Positions 18,443 to 28,434 of a stretch of DNA of 64,000 nucleotides are shown in pieces. The translations under genes and the position numbers were made by a program. The notes under the pieces were generated by a model, which saw only the letters and a program-made list of their open reading frames with translations, was not told the origin of the DNA and made no database searches. The first letter of the stretch is position 1. Each line of letters opens with the position of its first letter. Source of the DNA: JAICYJ01 sp963766445 (GTDB taxonomy: Bacteria > Actinomycetota > Thermoleophilia > Gaiellales > JAICJC01); the NCBI GenBank assembly GCA_963766445.1, contig CAVXZW010000014.1:62001-126000 (forward strand), given 5' to 3'.

Positions 18443-19779
18443 GCGCGCGCACCGCGATCGTGGGCGGCACCGTGGTGGCGACGCACGGCTCGAGACGGGC
18501 GGACGTGCTGGTGGAGGACGGCCTGATCCAAGCGGTCGGCGAGGTCGACCGCGACGGCGCCGAGACCGTCGACGCGGGCGGCTGCCTGGTGCTGCCGGGC
18601 GCCATCGACGTGCACACACACGTGTTCGGCGGGATCCGCGACGACACCCGCTCGGCGCTCTGCGGCGGCACCACCTCGGCGCTCGCCTTCGTGGACGCGC
18701 TGCCCGGCGAGCGCCCGGCCGAGGCCGCCCGTCGCACGCTCGCCGACGAGATGCCGGAGTCGCTGATCGACCTGGCCTTCCACGCGGTGATCTGGGAGCC
18801 GCAGGCCTACCGCCACGGCGACCTGGCCGAGGCGGCCGCGCTCGGCGTCGGCAGCGTGAAGCTGTGGCTTGCCTACATCGAGCTCGGCATCCAGGCCGAC
18901 GACGACGTCGCGCTTCGCGTCATGCAGGAGGCGGCGGAGCTGGGCATGGTGGTGCTCGCGCACTGCGAGAACGGCCGCGCGATCGACGTGCTCACCCGCC
19001 AGCTGGTCGAGCAGGGGCGGCTGGGGATCGACTCGCTGCCCCGCAGCCGGCCGATCGAGCTGGAGGCCGAGTGCGTGCACCGGTTCCTGGTGCTGGCCGG
19101 GCTGGCCGGGGCGACGCCCTACGTCGTGCACCTGACCGGCCGCGCGCCGCTCGAGGAGATCGCCGCAGCCCGCCGTCGCGGCCAGACCGTGCACGGCGAG
19201 GTCTGCACCCACCACCTGCTGTTCGACCGCTCACACCAGGAGGGTGACGACGCCGTGCGCTACGTGATGACCCCGCCGCTCCGCACCGGCGACGACCGGC
19301 AGGCGCTGCTGAACGGCCTTCGCGACGGCGACGTCAGCACGTACGCCTCCGACCACTGCCACCTGCGACTCGACCGCGACAAGCTGCCGGTGCTGGGCGA
19401 CTTCACCCAGATACCGACCGGGATGCCCGGCATCGGCGCGCGGCTGCCGCTGGGCTTCGGGCTGCTCGCGCCGGAGCAGCTGGTCGAGGTCGCCTGCGCT
19501 GCGCCGGCACGCATCTTCGGGCTGTATCCGCGCAAGGGCGCGATCGCCGCCGGCAGCGACGCCGACATCGTGGTCTGGGATCCGTCGGCGCCCTCGCGGC
19601 TGACGCGCGACGTGATCAACGACGGCCTCGACTGGTCGCCCTACGAGGACATACCGGTCCCGGGCTCGATCCGTCATGTGCTGGCCGGGGGCGACCACGT
19701 CGTGGTCGACGGTCGCTTCGGCGGTGATGAGCACCGCGGCCGCTACCTGCCGGTCTCGCGCGTGCTCGAGACCGCGTGA
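18439..19779 (+). CDS. dihydropyrimidinase/hydantoinase-family amidohydrolase
   Basis: 446 residues. The cyclic amidohydrolase fold shows the metal ligands DVHTHVFG (two His), a probable carbamylated Lys in GSVKLWLAY, LAHCEN and VVHLTG (His), and the catalytic Asp in YASDH. The family opens hydantoin, dihydropyrimidine or allantoin rings to N-carbamoyl acids, which are substrates for the M20 enzyme at 3041. The frame begins at CTG 18439, overlapping the ATPase stop. GTG 18460 would lose the first beta strand. It is the last gene of the ABC operon, so uptake and ring opening are linked. Confidence 0.88.
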   Translation: MSARTAIVGGTVVATHGSRRADVLVEDGLIQAVGEVDRDGAETVDAGGCLVLPGAIDVHTHVFGGIRDDTRSALCGGTTSALAFVDALPGERPAEAARRTLADEMPESLIDLAFHAVIWEPQAYRHGDLAEAAALGVGSVKLWLAYIELGIQADDDVALRVMQEAAELGMVVLAHCENGRAIDVLTRQLVEQGRLGIDSLPRSRPIELEAECVHRFLVLAGLAGATPYVVHLTGRAPLEEIAAARRRGQTVHGEVCTHHLLFDRSHQEGDDAVRYVMTPPLRTGDDRQALLNGLRDGDVSTYASDHCHLRLDRDKLPVLGDFTQIPTGMPGIGARLPLGFGLLAPEQLVEVACAAPARIFGLYPRKGAIAAGSDADIVVWDPSAPSRLTRDVINDGLDWSPYEDIPVPGSIRHVLAGGDHVVVDGRFGGDEHRGRYLPVSRVLETA

Positions 19780-19784
19780 GGGCG

Positions 19785-19804
19785 GAGCCGGTCACGGCCG
19801 GCTC
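19785..19804. terminator. hairpin between convergent genes
   Basis: GAGCCGG (19785-19791) pairs with CCGGCTC (19798-19804), immediately after the hydantoinase stop and touching the stop of the convergent gene. A bidirectional terminator is plausible; there is no U-tract. Confidence 0.4.
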
Positions 19805-20147
19805 AGCCGGCCGCCACGTCCGCCAGGAACGCGCGCAGCTGGTCGGCCGCTTCCGGCTCGATCGCCGGCGGCACCGCCAGCCCGTAGCGCTCGAGCGCCT
19901 GCTCCAGCCCGGCGCGGCTGCCCACCAGCGCCAGGGTGTAGCCGTGTCGCGCGAACTCCTCGGTCTGCTCAGCCACCTGGTCGAGCAGCGGCGCCGCCAC
20001 CTCGTCCGGGTAGTCGGCCGCGGGCAGCTGCATCGCGCCCCAGCCCTCCTGCTCGATCACGGCCAGGGCGTCGACGCCGCCCGCGTCGGGGTTGACCAGC
20101 TCGCTGGCGACCAGGGCGACGCGGAAGCTGCGCAGGTCGCCCTCCAC
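19803..20147 (-). CDS. hypothetical protein
   Basis: 114 residues. The sequence (RVALVASELVNPDAGGVDALAVIEQEGWGAMQLPAADYPDEV) looks like a Rossmann-like alpha/beta fragment, but I do not recognise a family. It starts at a GTG directly after the TAG of the DUF523-like gene with no gap, so the two are co-translated and probably work together. It could also be a C-terminal domain split from the upstream gene by an in-frame stop, since they are in the same frame. Confidence 0.6.
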   Translation of the reverse strand: MEGDLRSFRVALVASELVNPDAGGVDALAVIEQEGWGAMQLPAADYPDEVAAPLLDQVAEQTEEFARHGYTLALVGSRAGLEQALERYGLAVPPAIEPEAADQLRAFLADVAAG

Positions 20148-20696
20148 CTATCCGCCGCCCTCGATCAGCGCAACCAGCTGCGCGCGCTCCTCGGACGGAT
20201 CGTGCGTGGGCAGCTGGTGCGACACGCCCATGGCGCGCGGCGCGGTGACGCCGCGCTCAGCCAGCTCGGCGGTCAGCTCCTCGAGGAAGATGCCGCTGCC
20301 GGGCGAGAGCTCCGGGGCGCCGTCCGGCCACTCGGGCCGGCCGCCGCGGGCCGGGTCGGAGCTGGTCACGTGCACACCCATCGAGGGGCTGCCGTCGATG
20401 CCGACCAGGATCACGTCGTCGCCACGGGCAACGTGCACCTCGATCGCGCCGGCCACGGCGGCGGCGATCTTGCGGCAGTGGCGGCGAAAAGCCGTGGTGT
20501 CGTACTGCTCCCGCACCGCCCAGAAGCGGTTCAGGCCAGTGAACGCCAGCTCCGGGCAGGGCATCTGCTCGATCCGCCAGCCGCGCTCCCGCAGTTCGTC
20601 CACCAGCGGCGAATAGACGCCGGGGCAGCGGGCGCCGCCGTCGGTCTTCGAGTTCTGGTTGAGCAGGCAGTGAGCGACGAATGCAACGCCGGGCAT
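20148..20696 (-). CDS. DUF523/TudS-like protein
   Basis: 182 residues. Short motifs match the DUF523 group: an early Cys in AHCLLNQNSK and the MPCPELAFTGLNRFW block with a second Cys-Pro-Glu. DUF523 members related to 2-thiouracil desulfurase use cysteine-ligated iron-sulfur clusters. Here Cys10, Cys24, Cys48 and Cys75 are candidates, but the set is not the canonical one. A perfect TATACT box (complement of 20703-20708) lies 6 nt before the ATG, giving a leaderless start. Divergent from the SDR at 20729. Confidence 0.6.
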   Translation of the reverse strand: MPGVAFVAHCLLNQNSKTDGGARCPGVYSPLVDELRERGWRIEQMPCPELAFTGLNRFWAVREQYDTTAFRRHCRKIAAAVAGAIEVHVARGDDVILVGIDGSPSMGVHVTSSDPARGGRPEWPDGAPELSPGSGIFLEELTAELAERGVTAPRAMGVSHQLPTHDPSEERAQLVALIEGGG

Positions 20697-20728
20697 CCCG
20701 GCAGTATAGGAACAGAAAGGTGGGGGAT

Positions 20729-21499
20729 ATGAGCATGCGCAGCGCCATCGTCACGGGGTCGTCGTCCGGCATCGGCAGGGCGATCGCGATCCGGCTCGCG
20801 GCCGACGGGTTCGACGTCGTGCTGGCCGACATCCGGCGCGATCCGATAACCGGCGGCGAGCCCACCGAGGACGTGATCCTGAGCAGCGGCGGCAGCGCCG
20901 TTCACGTAGCGGCCGACGTTGCCTCGCCGGACGACTGTGCTGCGCTGGTCGCGACGGCGGTCGAGCGCACGGGGTCGCTGGACGTGCTGGTGAACAACGC
21001 AGTGCTCGCGGGCGCCGAGTCGAAGCCGCTGCTGGACACCGAGCCCGAGGACTGGGACGCGATGATGGCCGTCAACCTGCGAGGTGCCTACCTGCTGTGC
21101 CGGGCGGCGGTGCGCCAGATGCTGACTCAGCCGCTGGACGGCGACACCCGTGGGCGGATCATCAACATCACCTCGCAGCACGGGATGGTCGGGTGCCCGG
21201 GGCACTTCACCTACAGCGTCGGCAAGGGCGGCCTGATTCAGATGACCCGCCAGATCGCGGTCGACTACGGGCCGCAGGGCATCATCTGCAACGGGGTCGC
21301 GCCGGGCAAGATCGTGACAGGGACACCCGGGGACCTCAGCGCCAGCGAGCAGGGCCTGGCCTACGTGCGGTCGCGCACGCCGTTCGCGCGCCTGGGCCGC
21401 TCCGAGGACGTTGCCGCGGCGGTGTCGTTCCTGGCGAACGAGGCGAGCTACGTGAGCGGCAGCAACCTGATGGTGGACGGAGGCTGGAGCGCGTACTAG
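20729..21499 (+). CDS. short-chain dehydrogenase/reductase
   Basis: 256 residues. The classical SDR motifs are AIVTGSSSGIGRAIAIRL (cofactor), NNAVLAG (NNAG-like) and, in the catalytic region, NITSQHGMVG with the TYSVGKGG active-site Tyr and Lys. It ends MVDGGWSAY. The start ATG is preceded by GGTGGGGG; a second ATG lies two codons on. It has the same architecture as the SDR at 21496-22269 and the two genes meet tail to tail. The substrate is unknown. Its location suggests a dehydrogenation step in the local catabolic pathway. Confidence 0.88.
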   Translation: MSMRSAIVTGSSSGIGRAIAIRLAADGFDVVLADIRRDPITGGEPTEDVILSSGGSAVHVAADVASPDDCAALVATAVERTGSLDVLVNNAVLAGAESKPLLDTEPEDWDAMMAVNLRGAYLLCRAAVRQMLTQPLDGDTRGRIINITSQHGMVGCPGHFTYSVGKGGLIQMTRQIAVDYGPQGIICNGVAPGKIVTGTPGDLSASEQGLAYVRSRTPFARLGRSEDVAAAVSFLANEASYVSGSNLMVDGGWSAY

Positions 21500-22269
21500 T
21501 AGGCCATCCACCCGCCGTCGACCAGCAGGTGGATGCCGCTCACGTACGTGCACTCGTCGGAGGCCAGAAACAGCGCCGCGGCAGCCACGTCGGCGGGCCG
21601 TCCCAGCCGCGAGAACGGCGTGCGCGCGTGCGAGTAGGCGAGCACCTCCTCGGAGTCCTGGCGCACCAGGATCTTGCCCGGCGCCAGCCCGTTCACGATC
21701 ACGCCCTGCGGGCCGAAGTCGACGGCCAGCTGATGGGTGAGGTTGATGACGCCGCCCTTGGCGGTGCAGTAGGCGACGTGGCCGGGCGAGCCGATCATGC
21801 CGTGCTGCGAGGAGAGGTTGATGATGCGTCCGCGCGCCTCCGCCACCGGCTCCTGGTCGAGCATCTGCTGGACGGCGCGCTTGCAGCAGAGGAACACGCC
21901 GCGCAGGCCCACGTCCATGATCGCGTCCCAGTCCTCGGGCTCGGTCTCGAGCAGCCCCTTCGAGTGGCGGCCGGCGACGATCGCGTTGTTCACCATCACG
22001 TCCAGGCGGCCGCGTCGCTCGACGGCGGTCGTGACCAGCCGGTCGATGTCGTCCCACCGCGAGGCGTCGGCCTCGACATAGATGCCGCTGCCGCCGGCCC
22101 GCTCGATCAGATCGGCGGTCGGCTCGCCGCCCTCGCGCGGGTCCGGCCGCACGTCGCCGACCACCACGTCCGCGCCCTCGGCGGCGAAGGTCAGGGCCAT
22201 CGCCCGGCCCAGGCCGGAGGCCGCGCCGGTGATGACGATCGACTTGTCCTGCAGTCGCCCCGCGCTCAT
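21496..22269 (-). CDS. short-chain dehydrogenase/reductase
   Basis: 257 residues. Motifs: SIVITGAASGLGRAMALTF, NNAIVAG, INLSSQHGMIG, AYCTAKGG (active Tyr/Lys) and the ending LVDGGWMAY. Many segments align with the plus-strand SDR (EPEDWDA, SQHGM, DYGPQG versus DFGPQG, APGKI, ARTPFSRLG, DVAAA), so they are close paralogs in inverted, tail-to-tail order with stops overlapping by 4 nt. The start has a GAAAGGGG Shine-Dalgarno. Confidence 0.88.
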   Translation of the reverse strand: MSAGRLQDKSIVITGAASGLGRAMALTFAAEGADVVVGDVRPDPREGGEPTADLIERAGGSGIYVEADASRWDDIDRLVTTAVERRGRLDVMVNNAIVAGRHSKGLLETEPEDWDAIMDVGLRGVFLCCKRAVQQMLDQEPVAEARGRIINLSSQHGMIGSPGHVAYCTAKGGVINLTHQLAVDFGPQGVIVNGLAPGKILVRQDSEEVLAYSHARTPFSRLGRPADVAAAALFLASDECTYVSGIHLLVDGGWMAY

Positions 22270-22383
22270 CTCGCATCCCCTTTCCGTGAACGCCCCCGAG
22301 CATAGCGACGGCCGTGCACGGGCTCGGGCCGGTCCGTGCCAGAATGCCGGACACCGAACGAACGCCGACCAAAGGGGGACCGG

Positions 22384-22719
22384 ATGGACGATGATCGCGC
22401 ACGAGAGCTGCTGGCGGAGGAGCGGCGACGGATCGAGGAGGCGCTGGCGACAAGCACCGTTGTCACCACCGACGACGAGTCCACCGCGGACGACGCCGAC
22501 AACGCGACGGACACGTACCAGAACGAGTTCGACGAGGGCAGGAGCGACGACCTGAACGAGCAGCTGGCTGCGGTCGAGCGGGCCGAGCAGCGGCTGGCAG
22601 AGGGCCGGTACGGGCTCTCGATCGAGAGCGGCGATCCGATCCCGGACGAGCGGCTGGAGGCGATCCCGACGGCCGAGCGCACGGTCGCCGAGGAGGAGCG
22701 CTTCGATCGCGGTGCCTAG
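22384..22719 (+). CDS. TraR/DksA-like protein lacking zinc-finger cysteines
   Basis: 111 residues, very acidic. The coiled-coil core (RARELLAEERRRIEEALAT ... DEGRSDDLNEQLAAVERAEQRLAEGRYGLSIESGDPIPDERLEAIPTAERTV) follows the DksA/TraR pattern. The usual Cys4 zinc finger has lost its cysteines: the expected YGxCxxCG reads YGLSIESG. DksA proteins enter the RNA polymerase secondary channel; whether this one does is unknown. Its stop overlaps the convergent MFS stop by 4 nt. Confidence 0.78.
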   Translation: MDDDRARELLAEERRRIEEALATSTVVTTDDESTADDADNATDTYQNEFDEGRSDDLNEQLAAVERAEQRLAEGRYGLSIESGDPIPDERLEAIPTAERTVAEEERFDRGA

Positions 22720-24347
22720 ACGGCGGTCTGCTGCGCCAGACGCTCGGAGGCCATCGTGCGCGCGGCGCCGTGGACGTCGGCCATGCCGGTGATCGCCGTC
22801 AGGAACTCCCCCCGGCCGAGCGTGTAGAGGCTGGCGTCGCTGGCCGCGGTCACCGTGGCGGTGCGCGGGGTGTCGTTCAGGAGCGCGATCTCGCCGAAGC
22901 CCTCGCCGCGGCCGAGCGTGGTCGCGAAGCCGGCCACGGTGGTGACGGCCACCTCGCCGTCGGCGACCAGGTAGAACAGGTCGCCGGGCTCGCCCTCCCG
23001 GATCAGCACCTCGCCGGCCGCGGCATGCCGCGGCTCAAGCATGCGCGCGACGCCCTCCATCTGCGGCGGCGGCAGCGGCCGGAACAGGGCCATCGCGCGC
23101 AGCAGCCCGATCTGCACGATCGGCACCGTCGCCCTGGCGTCCGCGCGCAGGATCGCCGGCAGCAGCACGAGCGTCACCAACGGCATGATCGCCCCAACGC
23201 CAACGATCGCCGCCTTGGTGCCACCAAGGCCGATCAGGATCGGCACCACCAATGAGCCCAGCGACAGGCCGAGCATGTCGACGCTCTCGATCACGCCGAA
23301 GATGCGGCCGAGGACGGCGGGCGTCCCCGTGCGCTGAAGCAACGTGCGACCTGAAACGTCGAACAGGCTGCGCCCGACGTTCGCGAGCAGCAGCAGCGGG
23401 ATCGTGATCGCCACCCGCGGCCAGGCCGCGATCAGGGCGACCGATGCGCCCATGACCAGTGCCGCGGCGACCAGCGGCGGCGCCAGCCGCCGCCTGCCCA
23501 CCAGCCCCACCGTGACGAACACGGCGATCAGGCCGCCGGCGCCGAAGGTGGCGTTCAGGATGCCCACGCCCGACTGCCCGATGCCGAGCTCGTCGATCGC
23601 GAGCACGACGAACAGCACGTCCATCGCGCCGAGGTAGAGCGACTGCGACGTGAGCACGCCCATCAACACCGCGGTGCCGCGCTCGCCCTTGAGCGCGCGG
23701 AATCCGTCGATGGTGTCAGCGATCGGCGAGCCGACGTCGCCCGGTTCGGCCGGCGGAAGCGATCTGGTCAAGGGCAGCGACACCCAGGTGGCGACCAGCA
23801 TGGCGACGGCGAACGCTGCCACCACCCACCCAGGGCCGCCGATCGCGATCACACCGGCGGCGACGACAGGACCGATCATGATGCCGGCGCTCTCGATCCA
23901 GCCCAGCGCGGCGTTCCCGGCGGTCAGCTCGTCGGGCGTGTGCACGGCGGCCGGCAGCACGACGTTCATGGTCGGCCGTGTTGCGTTGAACGCGGGTGCT
24001 GCCAGGATGGCAAACACGTAGACGACCGCGGGTGGAGCGTGGACGAGCAGCGCGATCGCCAGCAGTCCCATGCCCACGGCCTGCGCCGCGTAGCCGGCCA
24101 CCAGCACCCAGCCGGCCTGGTAGCGGTCCGCGAACGTGGCCAGCAACGGGGCGATCACGACGCAGGGCAGGAGCTGCGCCGCCGCCAGGACGCCGCTGGC
24201 CTTCGCTCCGCCCTGGTTGTAGGCGTAGACCAGCACGGCGATCCACTCGCCGTACTCGGCGGCGTTGAACAGCGCGAAACCGATGCCGCATCGCCGCAGC
24301 GTCGGGTTTCGCGTCAGCTTCGCGAGAGGCGCCAGCCGGCTCAGCAC
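22716..24347 (-). CDS. MFS-type transporter fused to a cyclic-nucleotide-binding domain
   Basis: 543 residues. Residues 15-400 contain twelve hydrophobic helices with an MFS layout (FADRYQAGWVLVAGYAAQAV loop, TRPTMNVVLPAAV). Residues about 420-540 form a cNMP-binding (CAP-like) domain: RHAAAGEVLIREGEPGDLFYLVADGEVAVTTV, GRGEGFGEIALLNDTPRTATVTAASD. The GEIALL and PRTATV blocks are the phosphate-binding cassette. The domain could gate transport by cAMP or cGMP. GTG start set by a TAGGAT box 6 nt upstream. Downstream of the second ABC operon but with its own promoter. Confidence 0.85.
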   Translation of the reverse strand: MLSRLAPLAKLTRNPTLRRCGIGFALFNAAEYGEWIAVLVYAYNQGGAKASGVLAAAQLLPCVVIAPLLATFADRYQAGWVLVAGYAAQAVGMGLLAIALLVHAPPAVVYVFAILAAPAFNATRPTMNVVLPAAVHTPDELTAGNAALGWIESAGIMIGPVVAAGVIAIGGPGWVVAAFAVAMLVATWVSLPLTRSLPPAEPGDVGSPIADTIDGFRALKGERGTAVLMGVLTSQSLYLGAMDVLFVVLAIDELGIGQSGVGILNATFGAGGLIAVFVTVGLVGRRRLAPPLVAAALVMGASVALIAAWPRVAITIPLLLLANVGRSLFDVSGRTLLQRTGTPAVLGRIFGVIESVDMLGLSLGSLVVPILIGLGGTKAAIVGVGAIMPLVTLVLLPAILRADARATVPIVQIGLLRAMALFRPLPPPQMEGVARMLEPRHAAAGEVLIREGEPGDLFYLVADGEVAVTTVAGFATTLGRGEGFGEIALLNDTPRTATVTAASDASLYTLGRGEFLTAITGMADVHGAARTMASERLAQQTAV

Positions 24348-24387
24348 GGAGCGATCCTACGCCGTTCCCTGCTGGAGCACCACGCGC

Positions 24388-25356
24388 TTACGGGTGCAGA
24401 TTGAGCGGATGGTGGCAGGCCGCCAGGTGCTGCTCGGCGTGCTTCACCAGCGGCGGCTCGGTGGTGGTGCAGATGTCGGTCGCATAGCGGCAACGCGGGT
24501 GGAAGCGGCAGCCGCTGGGCGGCGTGATCGGGCTGGGGACGTCGCCCTGCAGGACGATCCGCTCGCGCTCGACATCCGGATCGGGCACCGGCACCGCGGA
24601 TAGCAGCGCCTCGCTGTAGGGGTGGATCGGCCGGTCGTAGAGCTCCTCGGCAGGCGCCAGCTCCACGATCTTGCCCAGGTACATGACGGCGATGCGGTCG
24701 GACACGTGCCGCACCACCGACAGGTCGTGTGCGATGAACAGGTAGGTCAGACCCAGGTCGTCCTGCAGGTCGCTGAGCAGGTTCACGACCTGCGCCTGGA
24801 TCGAGACGTCGAGCGCCGAGACCGGCTCGTCGGCGATGATCAGTCGCGGGCTCAGTGCCAGCGCGCGGGCCACCCCGATCCGCTGGCGCTGGCCGCCGGA
24901 GAACTCGTGCGGATAGCGGTTGTAGTGCTCCGGGCTGAGACCGACCATCTCCAGCAGCTCCTGCACCCGTTTGTTGACGTCGCCGCGGGCGCCCACGCCG
25001 TGGATCCGCAGCGGATCGCCGATGATCGTGCCCACCCGCTTGCGCGGGTTGAGCGAGGCGTAGGGATCCTGGAACACCATCTGGATCTCCCGCCGCAGCG
25101 GCCGCATCTGCTTGCGGTCGAGGGTGGAGATGTCCTGCCCGTCGAACTCGATCGTGCCCTCGGTGAGGTCGTGTAGGCGGATCAGACAACGGCCGAACGT
25201 GGACTTGCCACAGCCCGACTCGCCCACCAGCCCGACCGTCTCGCCAGGCATCAGGTCGAGGTCGACGTCGTCCACCGCGTGCACGCGCGCCACCTCGCGC
25301 TGGAACACGACGCCGCGCTTGATCGGGAAGTACTTGCGCACCGCCCGGGCGCGCAT
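24388..25356 (-). CDS. ABC transporter ATP-binding protein, OppF/DppF-type
   Basis: 322 residues from the ATG. Walker A is GESGCGKST, the signature FSGGQRQR and Walker B LIIADEPVSALD. The OppF C-terminal extension with cysteine pair CRFHPRCRYATDIC is present. The N-terminus is short by a few residues against the family, since homologous sequence (PLMRARAVRKYFPI) extends upstream of the ATG, so the real start may lie earlier or behind a frameshift. Last gene of the minus-strand ABC operon. Confidence 0.9.
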   Translation of the reverse strand: MRARAVRKYFPIKRGVVFQREVARVHAVDDVDLDLMPGETVGLVGESGCGKSTFGRCLIRLHDLTEGTIEFDGQDISTLDRKQMRPLRREIQMVFQDPYASLNPRKRVGTIIGDPLRIHGVGARGDVNKRVQELLEMVGLSPEHYNRYPHEFSGGQRQRIGVARALALSPRLIIADEPVSALDVSIQAQVVNLLSDLQDDLGLTYLFIAHDLSVVRHVSDRIAVMYLGKIVELAPAEELYDRPIHPYSEALLSAVPVPDPDVERERIVLQGDVPSPITPPSGCRFHPRCRYATDICTTTEPPLVKHAEQHLAACHHPLNLHP

Positions 25357-25375
25357 CAGCGGCGCGCCGGATCGC

Positions 25376-26391
<1,016 letters not shown>

Positions 26392-26395
<4 letters not shown>

Positions 26396-27363
26396 GCCGG
26401 ACGCACCCGCGGGTCGAGCCAGGCGTAGCCGACGTCGACGACGGCGTTTGCGATCACGATGAAGATCGCGCCGTAGATGACGGTGGCCATGATCACCGGC
26501 AGGTCGAGGCTGATCAGCGACTGGTAGGTAAGCAGGCCCACGCCGGGCAGGCCGAACACCACCTCGACCAGCAGGGCACCGCCGCCCACCAGCACGCCGA
26601 AGTCGAGCCCGAACAGGCTGACATAGCTGATCATCGATGTGCGCAGCGTGTGGCGCAGCAGCACCCGCCGCTCGCTCAGCCCCTTGGCGCGGGCGGTGCG
26701 AACGTAGTCCTCGTTCTCGGTCTCCAGCAGGTCTGCCCGTAGCACCCGCGCGTAGAGGCCGATGTAGAGCACCGATAGCACCAGCCACGGGATCACCAGG
26801 TGCTTGAACCACATGACCGGATCCTGCGTGAGGGGCGTGTAGCCGAGCGGCGGCACCCAGGAGAACAGGAACGTGTCGTGGTAGCGGTCCTGGGTGATCA
26901 GGTTGGCCATCTCGCCCAGCCAGAACACGGGCATCGAGATGCCGATCAGCGCCAGCACCATCAGCATCGGATCGAAGACGGTGCCGCGCAGCACCGCCGC
27001 CGCCACGCCCATGATGATCGACATCACCACCCAGATCACCGCCGCGCCCAGCACCAGCGACAGCGTCACCGGGGTGGCGGCCACGATCTCGGGTACCACC
27101 TTCTGGCCCTGGTTGCTGTACGAGGTGAGGTCGCGGCTGATGAACAGCTTCTTCATCAGGATCAGGTACTGCACCGGCAGCGGACGGTCGAGGCCGTACT
27201 GGTGCTTGATGGCCTTGATCGTCTCGGGGCTGGGGTTGCGGCCGGCCAGCTTGCGGGCCGGGTCGACGCCCGGCGTGTGGAAGAAGATCAGGAACACCAG
27301 CACCGTGATCGTGAACACGACGAAGACGGTGGCGATCATGCGGCGGATGACGAAGGTCAGCAT
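26392..27363 (-). CDS. ABC transporter permease, DppB/OppB-type
   Basis: 323 residues, intact. First helix MLTFVIRRMIATVFVVFTITVLVFLIFF, then a periplasmic part with GLDRPLPVQYLILMKKLF and five more helices. The EAA loop is DYVRTARAKGLSERRVLLRHTLRTSM. In this operon the C-type permease precedes the B-type, the reverse of the first operon, so the two systems are not simple duplicates. Stop overlaps the OppD start. Confidence 0.92.
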
Positions 27364-27366
27364 CGG

Positions 27367-28422
27367 TCAGTCCTTTACCCGCAGCTTGGCGCGGGGGTCG
27401 AGCGCGTCGCGCACGCCGTCTCCGAACACGTTCAGCGACAGCACCGTCAGCACGATCATGATGCCGGGCGCGATCGCCACCCACGGCCGCGTGTAGAGCA
27501 GCTGCTGGCCGTCGTTGATGATCGTGCCCCAGCTGGCGTTCGGCGGCTGTACGCCGATCGAGAGGTAGCGAGAGCGCCGACTCGGTGAGGATGGTTGTGG
27601 CGATCATCAGCGGCAGCAGCACGATCAGCACGGTGATCACGTTGGGCAGGATCTCGTTGAAGATCAGCCGCCGGTTGGACGCGCCCTGGGCGATTGCGGC
27701 CTCGATGAACTCCTTCTCGCGCACGGACAGCACCGCGCCGCGCATCGGCCGTGCAACGTAGGGCACGTAGATGAAGGCGATGATCAGGGTCGGCAGCCAG
27801 AGGCTGGAAGCGCTGATCGAGAAGGGGCCGATCTTGAGGCCCTGGGTGAGCAGAACGGTCGCTATCGAGATCGCCAGCAGGTAGACAGGGAACGCCCAGA
27901 CCACGTCCAGCCCGCGCGAGATGATGCTGTCGGTGACCCCGCCGTAGAAGCCGGCCACCATGCCCCACGATATCGCGAGCAGGCTGCAGATCACGGCCGA
28001 CCCGATCCCGATCGTGAGCGAGGTGCGGCCGCCGTAGAGCACGCGCGCGGCCACGTCGCGGCCCTGGCTGTCGGCGCCCAGGAAGTAGTTGCGCTGCCAG
28101 CGTCGGGCCGATCGGCGTCTCGCCTAGCTTCAGCACGCCGCCGCCCTGCTGCAGCACCTCCACCTTCTTGCCGTTGATCACCGTGGTGGCCGGTCAGCTG
28201 GCTGGTGAACGGGTCGGTGTGGGCGATGTGATCCGCGTAGAACGGCCCCATGAACGACACCACCACGATCCCCAGGAACAGCGCCAGCGCCGCCATCGCC
28301 ATCCGGTTTCGCACCAGCTTGTGACCGGCCAGCGCCCACGGGCTGCGACCGGCGACCCAGCCCTCGGGCGGCGCGTCCGCGAGCGGGTCGATCGGGTGCT
28401 CGAGCCCTCCGACGGTCGACAT
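27367..28422 (-). CDS. ABC transporter permease, DppC/OppC-type (three frameshifts)
   Basis: About 350 residues. The start, an N-terminal helix (MAMAALALFLGIVVVSFMGPFYAD) and the core GADSQGRDVAARVLYGGRTSLTIGIG are clear, as is the EAA loop EFIEAAIAQGASNRRLIFNEILPN and the ending LDPRAKLRVKD. Extra single bases near 28193, 28106 and 27573 shift the frame. Each can be removed to give continuous sequence (LTGTTVINGKK, GPTWQRNYFLGAD, SALSYLSIGVQPP). A periplasmic insert of about 60 residues follows helix 1, longer than in the first operon. Confidence 0.85.
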
Positions 28423-28434
28423 CGGTGCCCAGGG

